This document shows, piece by piece, positions 19,811-30,024 of a stretch of DNA of 37,065 nucleotides. The stretch spans positions 1 to 37,065 of the forward strand of contig JAFLDV010000038.1 of the NCBI GenBank assembly GCA_017302255.1. Reading direction: 5' to 3'. Positions within the stretch are counted from its first letter, which is position 1. The number at the start of each line of letters is the position of its first letter. The notes beneath the pieces are model-generated. The model searched no databases. It was not told where the DNA came from and was given only the letters and a program-made list of their open reading frames with translations. The position numbers and the translations under genes are program-made. This DNA comes from Gammaproteobacteria bacterium (lineage in GTDB: Bacteria > Pseudomonadota > Gammaproteobacteria > Enterobacterales > Alteromonadaceae).

Positions 19811-20682
19811 TGTCTATCATCATCAATAAAGACACTAAGGTCATCTGCCAAGGTTTCACCGGTAGTCAAGGTACTTTCCACTCAACTCAAGCGCTGGAAT
19901 ACGGCACTAAAATGGTTGGTGGTGTAAGCCCAGGTAAAGGCGGTACTACGCACATTGGTTTACCAGTGTTCAACACAGTGAAAGAAGCTGTTGCTGCTAC
20001 TGGCGCAACTGCAACTGTGATTTACGTTCCAGCTCCATTCTGTAAAGACGCTATCATTGAAGCGGCTGATGCAGGTCTTGAGCTGATCGTTTGTATCACT
20101 GAAGGTATCCCAACTATCGACATGCTGTTTGCTAAAGAATACGTAGACCGTAAAGGCGTGCGTATGATTGGTCCAAACTGCCCAGGCGTGATCACTCCAG
20201 GCGAATGTAAAATTGGTATCATGCCAGGCCACATTCACAAGCCGGGTAAAGTTGGTATCGTGTCTCGTTCAGGCACCCTGACTTATGAAGCTGTTAAGCA
20301 AACTACGGACGAAGGTTTCGGCCAATCAACATGTGTTGGTATCGGTGGCGACCCAATCCCAGGTTCTAACTTCATCGACATCCTGAAATTATTCCAGGAA
20401 GATCCACAAACTGAAGCGATCATCATGATCGGTGAAATCGGTGGTACTGCTGAAGAAGAAGCTGCTGCTTATATCAAAGCTAACGTGACTAAACCTGTAG
20501 TGTCTTACATCGCTGGTGTTACTGCACCTGCTGGTAAGCGTATGGGCCACGCTGGCGCAATCATCTCTGGCGGTAAAGGTACTGCTGATGATAAATTCCG
20601 TGCTCTGGAAGATGCAGGTGTTAAAACTGTGCGTTCTCTGGCAGACATCGGTAAAGCACTGCGTGAACTGACTGGCTGGTAA
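19810..20682 (+). CDS. sucD: Succinyl-CoA synthetase alpha subunit SucD
   Basis: Carries the phosphohistidine intermediate and the CoA site. The protein is 290 residues. The Rossmann CoA-binding part begins [11 protein letters not shown], and the phosphorylated histidine is His247 in [14 protein letters not shown]. Codon use is strongly biased, as expected for an abundant enzyme. It overlaps sucC by one base and is the last gene before a strong terminator. Confidence 0.98.
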   Translation: MSIIINKDTKVICQGFTGSQGTFHSTQALEYGTKMVGGVSPGKGGTTHIGLPVFNTVKEAVAATGATATVIYVPAPFCKDAIIEAADAGLELIVCITEGIPTIDMLFAKEYVDRKGVRMIGPNCPGVITPGECKIGIMPGHIHKPGKVGIVSRSGTLTYEAVKQTTDEGFGQSTCVGIGGDPIPGSNFIDILKLFQEDPQTEAIIMIGEIGGTAEEEAAAYIKANVTKPVVSYIAGVTAPAGKRMGHAGAIISGGKGTADDKFRALEDAGVKTVRSLADIGKALRELTGW

Positions 20683-20704
20683 GTTTTAACCAGTTAAGTT
20701 GCGT

Positions 20705-20732
20705 AAAAAACCCGTCTTATGACGGGTTTTTT
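20705..20732. terminator. Terminator after sucD
   Basis: AAAAAACCCGTC-TTAT-GACGGGTTTTTT is a perfect stem flanked by A- and T-runs, 22 bases after the sucD stop. The A-run on the other side means it can also stop the convergent chemoreceptor transcript. Confidence 0.92.
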
Positions 20733-20819
20733 TATGTTTAGTATTTAGTAGAGTTGCAACTCATAAGGCCTTGCTGGCAAGCATTAACAGGGTTATGCCG
20801 ATAGTTCAGCCTACTATTA

Positions 20820-22400
20820 CTAGGTTTTAAACTGATCCAATTCATCGGAAATATGCTCAACCTGTTTCAGCAGTTGGGTAATTGCAGTCTGAGTCGCATT
20901 ACCTTGATCGACGGTCACATCGCTTTGCTGTTGGATATGTTGCATGCTTTGATTTAACTCGTTGACTGCAGTGCCTTGTTCCGTAGAGGCTTGAGCCACT
21001 TGATGATTTAATTGGTTCATCTTTTCAATTTGTGCGGCGATACGTTCCATCATCTGTAACGCAGTTTGAGTTCGCTCGGTCACATCGTCGGTTTCTTGAT
21101 TGACGGACTGCATGACTTGCACTGTCTGCTGCAATCCTGAACTCAATTTCGAGATATTTTGTTCAATCTCGACGGTACTAGCTTGAGTGCGGGAGGCGAG
21201 GTTACGGACTTCTTCTGCTACAACCGCAAAACCGCGGCCCGATTCACCAGCTCGAGCAGCTTCGATAGCGGCATTAAGCGCCAGCAAATTAGTTTGGTCG
21301 GCGATGCTGCGGATCATTTCCAGCATTTGCACAATGCCTTGGCTATCGTTTTGGACTGTGGCAATACCGGTATTGGCATTGGCCACTAAATCATGCACCT
21401 TATGCATTGAATGCTCGACATTACGCACGGCTTTAACGCCTTCATGCATGGCTTGCGTGGAATCATGGGCGCTTTGATTGGCATCGACCGCGTGCTGTGA
21501 CATATCAGCCAAGACATGGCTCATTTGCGAGATAGCACTCACGACCACTAGCGTTTCATGCTGTTGCACATCTGCGCCTTTAACCACGGCGCCGACCGAC
21601 TGCCTGATCTCACTACTGGCATTAATTACCTGCGAGCTTAACCCTTTGACGTGTTCGACCAGTTGGTGGATCTTACCGACAAAAGCATTAAAAGAATTCG
21701 CCAATTCACCAAATTCATTGTTTTCTTGCTGGCGAATGCGCACAGTCAGATCGCCATCGCCTCTCGCTAATTCCCGCATATTTCGATTCAGTGATTTCAG
21801 CGGGACCAAAATTGCAGTGCGAGAGAACCACAACATCAATGCTGCGCCACCAACGCCAAGCGCCAGTCCGAGCATGTTAAACCACCACGAAAACGCATTT
21901 AAATCGGCAATGACCGTGAATTGCTTTTCAACCTTACTGTCGCCTTCTTCTTCCATCACTTCTAAAAATTTCAGCAGTGCATCGGCTTCATTGCCAAAAG
22001 CTGCGAAATTAGCGTCGTTTGGCGTCGACAGATAGGCATCACGACTGGCGTTAAAGCTTTGCTGGCGTTGTTTTAGTTCGCTGACCGCGCTTGATGACAT
22101 CAAACCGGCTTTAAGCATCCGATCTAGCGCTTCGCCTGCCATTTCGACGCCTTCGTCCATGATGGTTTTAGCTTTTGTCTGTTCGGCAGGGTTATGTTGA
22201 AGCATTTGTAGTGCAATGATTTGCTGTTGTAAGCCGATCGTTCCTTCCATAGCGCCGTCAGCGGAATCCCAAGCAGGACCAGTGATGAAGGTCAGCATCT
22301 GCTGGAAGTCTTTACTGAGTTTTAACGAACCACCTACTAATACCACGACTAATGCAAGCGTAGCGCCTGCAACGCAATTTAACGCCGTTTTTATCAACAT
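20820..22400 (-). CDS. Methyl-accepting chemotaxis protein
   Basis: A 526-residue transmembrane chemoreceptor. TM1 is at about 7-25, a helical periplasmic sensing domain of about 145 residues follows, and TM2 is at about 172-192. A HAMP domain ([24 protein letters not shown] region) leads to the cytoplasmic signalling helix pair. The highly conserved hairpin tip is at about 361-406 ([17 protein letters not shown] and [18 protein letters not shown]). No C-terminal CheR-binding pentapeptide is visible; the protein ends DELDQFKT. The ligand cannot be predicted. The gene stands alone, converging with sucD and diverging from the carboxypeptidase gene. Confidence 0.93.
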   Translation of the reverse strand: MLIKTALNCVAGATLALVVVLVGGSLKLSKDFQQMLTFITGPAWDSADGAMEGTIGLQQQIIALQMLQHNPAEQTKAKTIMDEGVEMAGEALDRMLKAGLMSSSAVSELKQRQQSFNASRDAYLSTPNDANFAAFGNEADALLKFLEVMEEEGDSKVEKQFTVIADLNAFSWWFNMLGLALGVGGAALMLWFSRTAILVPLKSLNRNMRELARGDGDLTVRIRQQENNEFGELANSFNAFVGKIHQLVEHVKGLSSQVINASSEIRQSVGAVVKGADVQQHETLVVVSAISQMSHVLADMSQHAVDANQSAHDSTQAMHEGVKAVRNVEHSMHKVHDLVANANTGIATVQNDSQGIVQMLEMIRSIADQTNLLALNAAIEAARAGESGRGFAVVAEEVRNLASRTQASTVEIEQNISKLSSGLQQTVQVMQSVNQETDDVTERTQTALQMMERIAAQIEKMNQLNHQVAQASTEQGTAVNELNQSMQHIQQQSDVTVDQGNATQTAITQLLKQVEHISDELDQFKT

Positions 22401-22684
22401 GCCAAATCCCTGCGTTTCAATGAATTACCCGATAAAACTTAGTCAAGGAATGGCGATACAGCAACCCAAAATAGAAAAGGTTGATAGCTGTCGGCAATCA
22501 AAAGACTTTATTTCGCAACAAAATGGCTGGGCAGGTGTTTTCCATCTGATTTTGTTGCCATTAATCGCATTCGTTTTGTGTCTCTTGCCCAATTAGGTTA
22601 AATAAAACAACGCGGTTGTTAAATCAACAGATGTTATAACTCTTAGCATGAGCGAAAAAGGTCAATTCGCTTGTATTACTAACG

Positions 22685-24328
22685 ATGCTGAAGATTAGCT
22701 CTCTTTTTGGTTGGAACATGATGACGACATCACAAAAGCTCACTAACAAATCCTTTGGCAAGCGGCAAACAGGTCTTGTTGCAACTACAACTTTCGGTCT
22801 TGCGGTTATATTCTCTGGCTGTTTTGCCCAAGCGGCAGTGCTTGGGGATGACTCAAAAGCTGCGCCAGCTTTGGAACGTCCTGCAGTCGAGCGGCAAATT
22901 GATGTCGACTCAGTGGTTGTCACCAAACACAAAACCACGGTCAATGACGTCGATTTTCCGTATATCGCCGAGACTGGTACGCAGCCGGTTTGGGATGAGC
23001 AAGGCAAACCAGTCGCGACTTTGTTTTACACCTATTACGAGCGCAGTGATATTAAGGATAAAAGTGCCAGACCTTTGCTGATATCCTTTAACGGTGGGCC
23101 AGGCTCTGCTTCTGTGTGGATGCAGATTGCTTATACCGGGCCTAAAGCTTTGAACGTCGATAGTGAAGGTTATCCTCTGCAGCCTTATGGCACCAAGCAA
23201 AATCCATTTTCGGTGTTAGACACTGCTGACATCGTATTTGTAAACCCAGTGAATACCGCGTACTCGCGGGTACTGCCGGGCAAAGACGGCAAGTTGATGC
23301 CAAAAGACCAGCAACAGGAGATGTTTTTTGGCGTCAACCAAGACGTTAAATATCTTGCTGAATGGATCAATACCTTTGTCACTCGTCACGAGCGCTGGCC
23401 ATCGCCGAAGTATTTAATTGGTGAAAGTTACGGTACTACTCGCGTCTCTGGCTTGGCTTTGGCCTTACAAAACCAGCAGTGGATGTACCTAAATGGCGTG
23501 GTGCTGGTGTCGCCAACTGAACTTGGCATCAAGCGTGAAGGGCCGGTTGAGGCCGCGAACCGTTTGCCATATTTCACTGCAACAGCTTGGTATCACCAAC
23601 AATTGCCTGCAGATTTACAGCAACAAGACTTGCCAGCAGTGCTTGAACTTGCTGAACAATTTACCTTAAACGAATACCTCCCAGCGCTGGCCAAAGGCGC
23701 GATGTTGACAGCAGCTGAGCGCACACGGATAACCGAGCAAGTTGCACGTTTTTCTGGATTATCGGTCGCGGCGGTGCAAGCGAATAACTTGGATATTCCA
23801 AACGACTTCTTTTGGAAAGAGCTATTGCGTGGCAAAGGCCATACGGTAGGGCGCTTAGATTCGCGTTATTTGGGGATTGACCGTAAGACAGCGGGTGTTG
23901 AGCCAGATTTTAATGCAGAGCTCACTTCATGGCTGCACTCGTTCACTCCGGCGATTAATCATTACCTGCGCACCGAGTTGCAATACAAAACTGACGTGAA
24001 ATACAACATGTTTGGCTCTGTGCACCCTTGGGATAATGATAACGACCAAACTGGCGAGAACTTACGGCAAGCCATGGCACAAAACCCGTACCTGCATGTG
24101 ATGGTGCAGTCGGGCTATTATGATGGCGCGACCAATTACTTTGATGCTAAGTACTCACTGTGGCAGCTGGATCCGAGTGGAAAAATGCAAAATCGCCTAA
24201 GTTTCAAAGGCTACCGCAGTGGACATATGATGTATTTACGCGCGGAAGATCTGCAAAAGTCCAATAGCGACTTACGCGAGTTTATCAAAGCGACGCTGCC
24301 AAAAGCCGACCAACCAGCCAAGTACTAA
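22685..24328 (+). CDS. Exported serine carboxypeptidase, S10 family
   Basis: A secreted alpha/beta-hydrolase of the S10 family, up to 547 residues. A signal peptide lies at about residues 30-51 (hydrophobic core LVATTTFGLAVIFSGCFA). SFNGGPGSASVW forms the oxyanion region. The catalytic serine is Ser248 in GESYGTT. An aspartate in SGYYDGATNY and a histidine in RSGHMMYLR complete the triad. Several starts are possible: ATG 22685 has no ribosome site, and ATG 22718 or 22721 gives a more normal signal peptide. Bacterial S10 enzymes remove C-terminal residues from peptides. The 284 bases upstream hold no other gene that I could support. Confidence 0.9.
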   Translation: MLKISSLFGWNMMTTSQKLTNKSFGKRQTGLVATTTFGLAVIFSGCFAQAAVLGDDSKAAPALERPAVERQIDVDSVVVTKHKTTVNDVDFPYIAETGTQPVWDEQGKPVATLFYTYYERSDIKDKSARPLLISFNGGPGSASVWMQIAYTGPKALNVDSEGYPLQPYGTKQNPFSVLDTADIVFVNPVNTAYSRVLPGKDGKLMPKDQQQEMFFGVNQDVKYLAEWINTFVTRHERWPSPKYLIGESYGTTRVSGLALALQNQQWMYLNGVVLVSPTELGIKREGPVEAANRLPYFTATAWYHQQLPADLQQQDLPAVLELAEQFTLNEYLPALAKGAMLTAAERTRITEQVARFSGLSVAAVQANNLDIPNDFFWKELLRGKGHTVGRLDSRYLGIDRKTAGVEPDFNAELTSWLHSFTPAINHYLRTELQYKTDVKYNMFGSVHPWDNDNDQTGENLRQAMAQNPYLHVMVQSGYYDGATNYFDAKYSLWQLDPSGKMQNRLSFKGYRSGHMMYLRAEDLQKSNSDLREFIKATLPKADQPAKY

Positions 24329-24354
24329 GCCAGTACTTGGCCAGTACTAAGCTA

Positions 24355-24461
24355 CTACTAAGATCAGCCTAAGCTCTTAGTAGCTAGCCGCTAAGCTAGC
24401 GCAAAGTTAGCTCGTCCTGCGCGCAAACGCTGCCCAACCAAGCAAAATCGGCTTGGTTGGG
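24355..24461 (+). other. Stem-loop-rich spacer after the carboxypeptidase gene
   Basis: The 349-base spacer between the S10 gene and glnS has no gene. It holds a direct repeat GCCAGTACT (24330-24348 area), a 9-bp stem CTACTAAGA/TCTTAGTAG (24355-24383), GCTAGC repeats (24384-24400), and an 11-bp perfect stem CCCAACCAAGC/GCTTGGTTGGG (24433-24461, 7-base loop). The last is the best terminator candidate but has no T-run, so it may be Rho-linked or an mRNA 3'-end stabiliser. Confidence 0.5.
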
Positions 24462-24624
24462 TTCAAGCAATCAGCTTGTTAATGTCCAAACCCAGCGGAA
24501 CATCAACAATAGTTTTTTTCATCAGCTCCAATCAGCAAATTGCTGCGTACTTAAACAACTGAGACAACAGCAGGTAATTCGTTTGGTTAAAGCCAATTTG
24601 CCTACTGGTCAGCGCGACTGATGC

Positions 24625-24633
24625 TGTTATAAT
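24625..24633 (+). promoter_or_regulatory. Probable glnS promoter (extended -10)
   Basis: TGTTATAAT is an extended -10 element with a perfect TATAAT (24628-24633), 45 bases before the glnS ATG. The -35 region (CTGGTC, 17 bases upstream) is poor, as expected when an extended -10 is present. Confidence 0.55.
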
Positions 24634-24677
24634 GCGGCATCTGACTTCGGGTCTATGCATACAAGGAATTGATTTTT

Positions 24678-26342
24678 ATGGCGGACATTGAAACACGCCC
24701 AACCAATTTTATTCGGCAAATTATTGATGCCGATTTAGCGTCTGGCAAACACAGCGGTACAGTTACTCGTTTTCCGCCAGAACCAAATGGCTATTTGCAC
24801 ATTGGTCATGCCAAATCTATTTGTTTGAACTTTGGCATTGCTCAAGATTATCAAGGCCAATGTAACCTGCGTTTTGATGACACCAACCCAGAGAAAGAAA
24901 ATATCGACTTTGTGAATTCAATTCAGAAAGACGTGCAATGGCTTGGATTCCAATGGGATGGCGCTGTGCGTTATTCTTCGGATTATTTTGACGCGCTTTA
25001 CGGCTATGCAGTTGAATTAATTAATAAAGGTTTGGCTTACGTTTGCTTCTTAAATGCTGAAGAAATGCGCCAATATCGCGGCTCTTTGACTGAAGCCGGC
25101 AAGGCAAGTCCAACGCGTGATACTAGTCCTGCCGAAAACTTAGCGTTATTTGAAAAAATGCGCGCTGGTGGTTTTAAAGAAGGCGAGTGCTCGTTACGCG
25201 CTAAAATCGATATGTCATCGCCATTTATTTGTATGCGTGATCCGGTGATTTATCGGGTGAAATTTGCCCACCATCACCAAACTGGCGACAAATGGTGCAT
25301 CTACCCGATGTACGATTTCACCCACTGTATTTCTGATGCGCTGGAAGGGATCACCCATTCTTTATGTACTTTAGAGTTCCAAGACAACCGTCGTTTATAC
25401 GATTGGATTTTGGACAACATTACAATTGCTTGCCACCCGCAACAGATTGAGTTTTCTCGGTTAAATCTTGAATACCAAGTGATGAGCAAGCGCAAACTGC
25501 ACACTTTAGTGGAAGGCGCGCATGTGTCTGGTTGGGATGACCCACGGATGCCAACTATTGCCGGTTTACGCCGTCGTGGTTATACCCCAGCGTCATTGCG
25601 TGAATTCGCCAAACGTATTGGTATCACCAAACAAGACAATATGATTGAGTGGAGCGCTCTTGAATCTTGTATTCGTGAAGATTTAGACGCGCATGCTCCA
25701 CGCGCTATGGCAGTGCTTGACCCGTTAAAAGTAACGATCAGCAACTACCAAGCGGCTGATGTTGAATGGCTTGATGTGCATAATCATCCAAAAGATGAAA
25801 CTATGGGTTCACGTAAAGTGCCATTTGGCAAAGTTTTATACATTGACCGTGCGGATTTTAGAGAAGAAGCCAACAAAAAGTACAAACGTATGGTCACCGG
25901 CGGTGAAGTGCGTTTGCGTGGTGCTTACGTTATTCGTGCGGATGAAGTCATCAAAAATGCTGATGGCGAAATCGTTGAGCTGATTTGTAGTTACGATCCA
26001 GAAACTTTGGGCAAAAACCCAGCGGATGGTCGTAAAGTGCGTGGTGTTATTCACTGGGTTGAAGCGTCTAACGCTTTAACTGCCGAATTCCGGGTTTACG
26101 ATCGTTTATTCACAGTCCCAAACCCAGCTGCGGAAGAAGACTTTATTCAAGTGATCAACCCAGCATCCTTAACCGTCAAGCAAGGTTTTGTTGAACCAAG
26201 CTTGAAAACTGCACCAGCTGAACAAGCCTATCAGTTTGAGCGGGAAGGGTATTATTGTGCAGACAACCGCGATTCACGCCCAGATGCGTTAGTGTTTAAC
26301 CGCACCGTCGGTTTACGCGATAGCTTCGCCGACGACGTGTAA
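24678..26342 (+). CDS. glnS: Glutaminyl-tRNA synthetase GlnS
   Basis: Charges tRNA-Gln with glutamine. The protein is 554 residues, equal to E. coli GlnS. The class I signature HIGH is at 41-44 ([15 protein letters not shown]), and the KMSKS-equivalent is VMSKRKL. The anticodon-binding beta-barrel domains make up the C-terminal half ([20 protein letters not shown]). ATG 24678 was chosen over an in-frame TTG 9 bases upstream because AAGGA is spaced 10 bases from it and the family begins at this residue. It has its own promoter and a strong terminator. Confidence 0.97.
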   Translation: MADIETRPTNFIRQIIDADLASGKHSGTVTRFPPEPNGYLHIGHAKSICLNFGIAQDYQGQCNLRFDDTNPEKENIDFVNSIQKDVQWLGFQWDGAVRYSSDYFDALYGYAVELINKGLAYVCFLNAEEMRQYRGSLTEAGKASPTRDTSPAENLALFEKMRAGGFKEGECSLRAKIDMSSPFICMRDPVIYRVKFAHHHQTGDKWCIYPMYDFTHCISDALEGITHSLCTLEFQDNRRLYDWILDNITIACHPQQIEFSRLNLEYQVMSKRKLHTLVEGAHVSGWDDPRMPTIAGLRRRGYTPASLREFAKRIGITKQDNMIEWSALESCIREDLDAHAPRAMAVLDPLKVTISNYQAADVEWLDVHNHPKDETMGSRKVPFGKVLYIDRADFREEANKKYKRMVTGGEVRLRGAYVIRADEVIKNADGEIVELICSYDPETLGKNPADGRKVRGVIHWVEASNALTAEFRVYDRLFTVPNPAAEEDFIQVINPASLTVKQGFVEPSLKTAPAEQAYQFEREGYYCADNRDSRPDALVFNRTVGLRDSFADDV

Positions 26343-26400
26343 GCAGCGTTTTCGCTTGCAGCCATAGTAGCAGCTAGTGCAAGCGCGAATAAGCGTTGAA

Positions 26401-26429
26401 AAAAAGCCAGTGATTTCACTGGCTTTTTT
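26401..26429 (+). terminator. Terminator after glnS
   Basis: AAAAAGCCAGTGA and TCACTGGCTTTTTT form a perfect stem with a small loop, followed by T residues, about 60 bases after the glnS stop. An A-run on the left also allows activity on the minus strand. Confidence 0.9.
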
Positions 26430-26479
26430 CTGTCAATTTGCGGCAAGATCCTGATCCTCAACCATTTAATGGAGCCATC

Positions 26480-27091
26480 ATGGAAGTATTCTTTGCGGTA
26501 CTGTCGTTTGCGTTCTCCAGCACTATCACGCCAGGGCCGAACAATTTGATGATGTTAGCTTCCGGGGTGAATTATGGGGTGAAGGCGAGTGTGCCGCATC
26601 TCATCGGGATCTGCCTTGGTTTTCCGCTGATGGTATTGTTGGTTGGGCTCGGTTTTGGCGCTGTTTTCAGCCAATTTCCAGCCTTACACAGCATCATTAA
26701 ATGGCTTGGCATCGCTTATTTGCTGTATTTATCTTGGAAAATCGCCAGTAGTGCGCCGCGAGCCTTAGAAGGTGGAAATGGTAAGCCGTTTAGTTTTTGG
26801 CAAGCTGCAGCTTTTCAATGGGTTAATGTCAAAGCTTGGATGATGGCGACTGGAGCAATCGCGGCATTTACCACGGTAGGCGGCGCAGTATTTTGGGATG
26901 TGACTCAGATTGTCTTGGCATTTTTCGTCATGAGCTTTCCCTGTGTCGGCACTTGGTTAGTGTTTGGCGCTTTACTGCAAAACTTACTGAAAACAGCGCG
27001 GGCCCAACGGATCTTCAACATTGTGATGGCACTGATTTTAGCAAGTTCGGTGGTACCACTATTGGTTGAAGAATGGCGGCATTTTGCTTAG
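26480..27091 (+). CDS. LysE/RhtB-family amino acid exporter
   Basis: A 203-residue inner-membrane protein with about six hydrophobic segments. The N-terminal motif STITPGPNNLMMLASGVNYG is the LysE/RhtB signature. ATG 26480 was chosen because GGAG lies 6 bases upstream and the family begins with a short hydrophilic residue run followed by a helix; an upstream in-frame start lies too close to the glnS terminator. Substrate (threonine, homoserine, lysine, cysteine or other) cannot be told from sequence. The gene stands between the glnS terminator and a 118-base spacer. Confidence 0.9.
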   Translation: MEVFFAVLSFAFSSTITPGPNNLMMLASGVNYGVKASVPHLIGICLGFPLMVLLVGLGFGAVFSQFPALHSIIKWLGIAYLLYLSWKIASSAPRALEGGNGKPFSFWQAAAFQWVNVKAWMMATGAIAAFTTVGGAVFWDVTQIVLAFFVMSFPCVGTWLVFGALLQNLLKTARAQRIFNIVMALILASSVVPLLVEEWRHFA

Positions 27092-27209
27092 CGTAGTCGC
27101 TTGTATGGCGCGCTAGTTTATTTAGTGCTGTTGAAGTACAACAAGCTAAGTTGTCAGCGGTTTTGCGCGGTAATACCCATAAAATCATAGATTTCGAGAC
27201 GGAATTTGC

Positions 27210-27746
27210 ATGGAAATGTCACAACAAGACGAAAAACTTCGCTTAGAGCATGAAGCTGCTCGGGTTTTTATGCGCTTGTATCAACAGCGGTTTGGCCAAA
27301 AAATGCAGCATATCTGGCATAACCAACCGGCCAAACCAGATGTTTCTTGTTATCTTAATCAAGTGCGCTTGGATTTAGAAATTGCCCATTTGTATGGCAG
27401 TGAAGTTGAAGCCATGGCAATTTTAGGGCGCGTTCTTTCCAACCAAACACTATTAGCTCTGCAGCAATTAACAGAATTGCCGGCAGAAGAGCGGATGATG
27501 AGTGCGCTGCACCGGATCATCAGCCAAAAAGCCAATAAAAGCTACGAAAGTGAGCGGGTATGGTTGGTCATTCGCAATGCAAATCCACGATGGAACTGTG
27601 TCGATATCGAGCGGCATCGGGAAGCGCTGCAGATCCCGGCGGTACATCCGTTTGAGCAAATTTGGTTAGTTGGTGATTGGCACGGCGACTCCGGCATTTT
27701 GCCACTTTATCCAACAGCGCTGCGCAATACCTTCGGTGACAACTAA
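27210..27746 (+). CDS. Uncharacterised protein, first gene of the earP unit
   Basis: A 178-residue soluble protein I do not recognise. The N-terminal half is helical and charged (EMSQQDEKLRLEHEAARVF), the C-terminal half has Trp-rich conserved-looking segments (VWLVIRNANPRWNC, FEQIWLVGDWHGDSG). It has no signal peptide or membrane segment. ATG 27210 or 27216 can both serve; GGAA is about 8 bases before the first. Its stop overlaps the next start (TAATG), and codon use matches the core genes, so it is very likely real. Confidence 0.75.
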   Translation: MEMSQQDEKLRLEHEAARVFMRLYQQRFGQKMQHIWHNQPAKPDVSCYLNQVRLDLEIAHLYGSEVEAMAILGRVLSNQTLLALQQLTELPAEERMMSALHRIISQKANKSYESERVWLVIRNANPRWNCVDIERHREALQIPAVHPFEQIWLVGDWHGDSGILPLYPTALRNTFGDN

Positions 27747-28123
27747 TGCGCACTCGTCTTTTAAAGCATTGTTATCAATTGGCCGCACGCAGTATTTTTA
27801 AGCCTTGGTTATTATTGAGTTTATTAAGTCTGGTACTGGCAGTTGGCGCTGGCATTTTTTTGCTGCACGCCGCTACTGAGTTGTTGCTGATGCCATGTGT
27901 GTTGGCCATTTGGTTGTTGTTTGCGCTGGCGTTTCGCTTAACCTTTTACCCGATGCCCGAGCCGATTTTACGGACCGGCGTTGTCGGTTGGTTTAAGCGG
28001 CTTGGCCGTTCGCTCTGGCAGAGCTTTGTGCTGCTGTTTGTCCTGGCAATGGCTGCGGTTTGTGTAGTGGTGTCATTGCGTTTAATCGGCTTATTGCTGA
28101 CGTTTTATTTGGCTCGGGGGTAG
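27746..28123 (+). CDS. Small membrane protein upstream of earP
   Basis: A 125-residue, strongly hydrophobic protein with about three membrane segments (about 19-40, 46-66 and 91-122) and a basic N-terminus. I do not recognise the family. Its ATG overlaps the stop of the previous gene by one base, and earP starts 8 bases after its stop, so all three are probably co-transcribed and translationally coupled. No catalytic motif is visible. Confidence 0.75.
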   Translation: MRTRLLKHCYQLAARSIFKPWLLLSLLSLVLAVGAGIFLLHAATELLLMPCVLAIWLLFALAFRLTFYPMPEPILRTGVVGWFKRLGRSLWQSFVLLFVLAMAAVCVVVSLRLIGLLLTFYLARG

Positions 28124-28131
28124 TGGGCAAC

Positions 28132-29370
28132 ATGCGCACAGTGGCGATTTTTTGTAGTGTTGTCGATAACTTTGGCGATATTGGCATCTGTTGGCGTTTA
28201 GCGCGCCAGCTTGCGCATGAGCATCAGTGGCAAGTGCAGTTATATGTGGATGATTTAGTGTCGTTTGCCAAAATTTGTCCGCAAGTTAAGGTGGATGCGC
28301 CACGCCAAAGGATTTTGGACATCCAAGTCAGTCATTGGAATGCTGAGTTGGTGGCGTCTTGGCAGGCAGATAGTTCGCCGCAGCAACCACAACGGGATCT
28401 GCCGCAGCAGTCACAGAATACTGAGCTCCCAGAGTTGGCGACTCCAGATCTGGTGATTGAAGCGCTAGCGTGCACCGTTCCCGAAGGGTATCTACGACAA
28501 GTTGCGCGGCAAAATCCACAAGCGCTTTGGCTAAATTTAGAATACTTGTCTGCTGAAGATTGGGTGGAGGGCTGTCATGGCCTGCCGTCACCACAATCGG
28601 TGGTGCCGCTTACCAAATATTTTTTCTTCCCGGGTTTCACTAGTGCAACCGGCGGTTTGTTGCGTGAGCAGTCAATTGTGCGACAAGCGCAGAATTTGCA
28701 ACAAGATAGCAAGGGGCAGCGCGATTTTTGGCAGCAACTTGGGATTGACGATGCGCATGAATACCAGCTTCGAATTTCGCTGTTTGCTTATGGTCAGGCG
28801 AATATCGCGAGCTGGTTAACTAACATAGCGCAGCAGGGGCCAAAGACCTTAATGCTAGTACCATCTGGGGTACTGGCTCAGCAACTTTGTGTGATATATC
28901 CAGAACTTAATAGCCAAACTGGGCAAAAGCGACTGGAACTTGGCCAGTTAACTCTAGTGTTGATGCCATTTATTGCCCAGCCAGATTACGATTTGTTATT
29001 AGCCTGCTGTGATATCAATTTTGTGCGCGGTGAAGATTCAGTGATCCGTGCGCATTGGGCCGGTCGGCCTTTTATTTGGCAGATCTATCGGCAAGAACAA
29101 CAAGCCCATCGGCAGAAATTAAACGATTTTCTAGCAAAGCAGCTGGCTTTGGCAACACCAGAACTTGCAGCGCTGATGCAAAAGGCACACGATTTGTGGG
29201 ATCTGGAATTAGATTTCTCTGAAATATGGCCAGAATACTTAAAAAATATCGATAAAATTCAAAATCATACGATTGTTTGGCAACAATTTTTAACGCAACA
29301 GCAAGATCTTGCCAGCAACCTCGTGCGTTTTGTTGAAAAAAAACTTATAATGCCCCGCAATTTTTCCTAA
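28132..29370 (+). CDS. earP: EF-P arginine rhamnosyltransferase EarP
   Basis: Transfers rhamnose from dTDP-rhamnose to Arg32 of EF-P. The protein is 412 residues with two Rossmann-like halves (GT-B type). The N-terminal family motif FCSVVDNFGDIGICWRLARQ contains the catalytic-region aspartates Asp11 and Asp15. NLEYLSAEDWVEGCHGLPSP and RGEDSVIRAHWAGRPFIWQI are the other EarP signatures. ATG 28132 was chosen over upstream in-frame starts because those lie inside the preceding membrane protein gene and because the family begins close to this motif. efp follows after 21 bases, the usual earP-efp arrangement. Confidence 0.95.
   Translation: MRTVAIFCSVVDNFGDIGICWRLARQLAHEHQWQVQLYVDDLVSFAKICPQVKVDAPRQRILDIQVSHWNAELVASWQADSSPQQPQRDLPQQSQNTELPELATPDLVIEALACTVPEGYLRQVARQNPQALWLNLEYLSAEDWVEGCHGLPSPQSVVPLTKYFFFPGFTSATGGLLREQSIVRQAQNLQQDSKGQRDFWQQLGIDDAHEYQLRISLFAYGQANIASWLTNIAQQGPKTLMLVPSGVLAQQLCVIYPELNSQTGQKRLELGQLTLVLMPFIAQPDYDLLLACCDINFVRGEDSVIRAHWAGRPFIWQIYRQEQQAHRQKLNDFLAKQLALATPELAALMQKAHDLWDLELDFSEIWPEYLKNIDKIQNHTIVWQQFLTQQQDLASNLVRFVEKKLIMPRNFS
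29346..29351 (+). promoter_or_regulatory. Possible separate -10 for efp
   Basis: A perfect TATAAT lies inside the last codons of earP, 41 bases before the efp start. I could not find a convincing -35, so it is tentative. A separate promoter would fit the much stronger codon bias of efp than of earP. Confidence 0.35.
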
Positions 29371-29391
29371 CAAGAAGATATTTCAATTATG

Positions 29392-29949
29392 ATGAAGACT
29401 GCTCAAGAAGTACGCGCTGGCCAGGTAATCATGGTCAATAACGAGCCAATGGTTGTTCAGAAAGCTGAATTCAACAAATCTGGCCGTAACGCCGCTGTAG
29501 TAAAAATGAAAATGAAAGGTCTGTTAACTGGTGGCGGTCTTGAGACTGTTTACCGTGCTGACGACAAGTTCGAACAAGTTATGTTAGATACTAAAGAAGT
29601 AACTTATTCTTACTACGCTGACCCAATGTACGTATTTATGGATGCTGAGTACAACCAGTACGAAATCGAAGCAGACAACATGACTGACGCGCTGAAATAT
29701 CTGGTTCCAGATATGCAGTGTTCAGTAGTGTTCTACGGCGAACGTGCTATCTCTGTTGACTTACCTCCATTCGTTGTTCGTGAAGTGGTTTACTCTGAAC
29801 CAGCTGCACGTGGCGACACTTCAGGTAAAGTAATGAAGCCAGCTAAGCTGGACACAGGTTTCGAGTTAATGGTTCCTGCTTTCGTAGAAATCGGCGACAA
29901 GATCGAAATCGACACGCGCACTGACGAATACCGCAGCCGCGCTAAGTAA
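29392..29949 (+). CDS. efp: Translation elongation factor P, Arg32 type
   Basis: Relieves ribosome stalling at polyproline motifs. The protein is 185 residues with three beta-barrel domains. There are two adjacent ATG codons; with the second (29392) the modified residue in [10 protein letters not shown] falls exactly at Arg32, the number used for rhamnosylated EF-P, so this start is preferred. The residue is Arg, not Lys, matching EarP next door and the absence of epmA/epmB here. Codon use is very strongly biased. Confidence 0.97.
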   Translation: MKTAQEVRAGQVIMVNNEPMVVQKAEFNKSGRNAAVVKMKMKGLLTGGGLETVYRADDKFEQVMLDTKEVTYSYYADPMYVFMDAEYNQYEIEADNMTDALKYLVPDMQCSVVFYGERAISVDLPPFVVREVVYSEPAARGDTSGKVMKPAKLDTGFELMVPAFVEIGDKIEIDTRTDEYRSRAK

Positions 29950-29972
29950 TTCGTTTTAGACGAAATTGCTTG

Positions 29973-30006
29973 AAGGCCAGTGCATGCACTGGCCTTTTGC
30001 TTTTTA
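29973..30006 (+). terminator. Terminator after efp (perfect 24-base palindrome)
   Basis: AAGGCCAGTGCA and TGCACTGGCCTT form a perfect 24-base palindrome at 29973-29996, followed by TTGCTTTTT. In RNA it forms an 8- to 10-bp stem with a small CATG loop. It lies 23 bases after the efp stop and marks the end of the core block before the integron. Confidence 0.85.
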
Positions 30007-30024
30007 GGCTGCTGATTTTAAGCT

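Noticed and set aside
21478-22035. Plus-strand frame opposite the chemoreceptor
   Set aside because: The minus-strand protein has all MCP motifs; the opposite frame has no recognisable feature.
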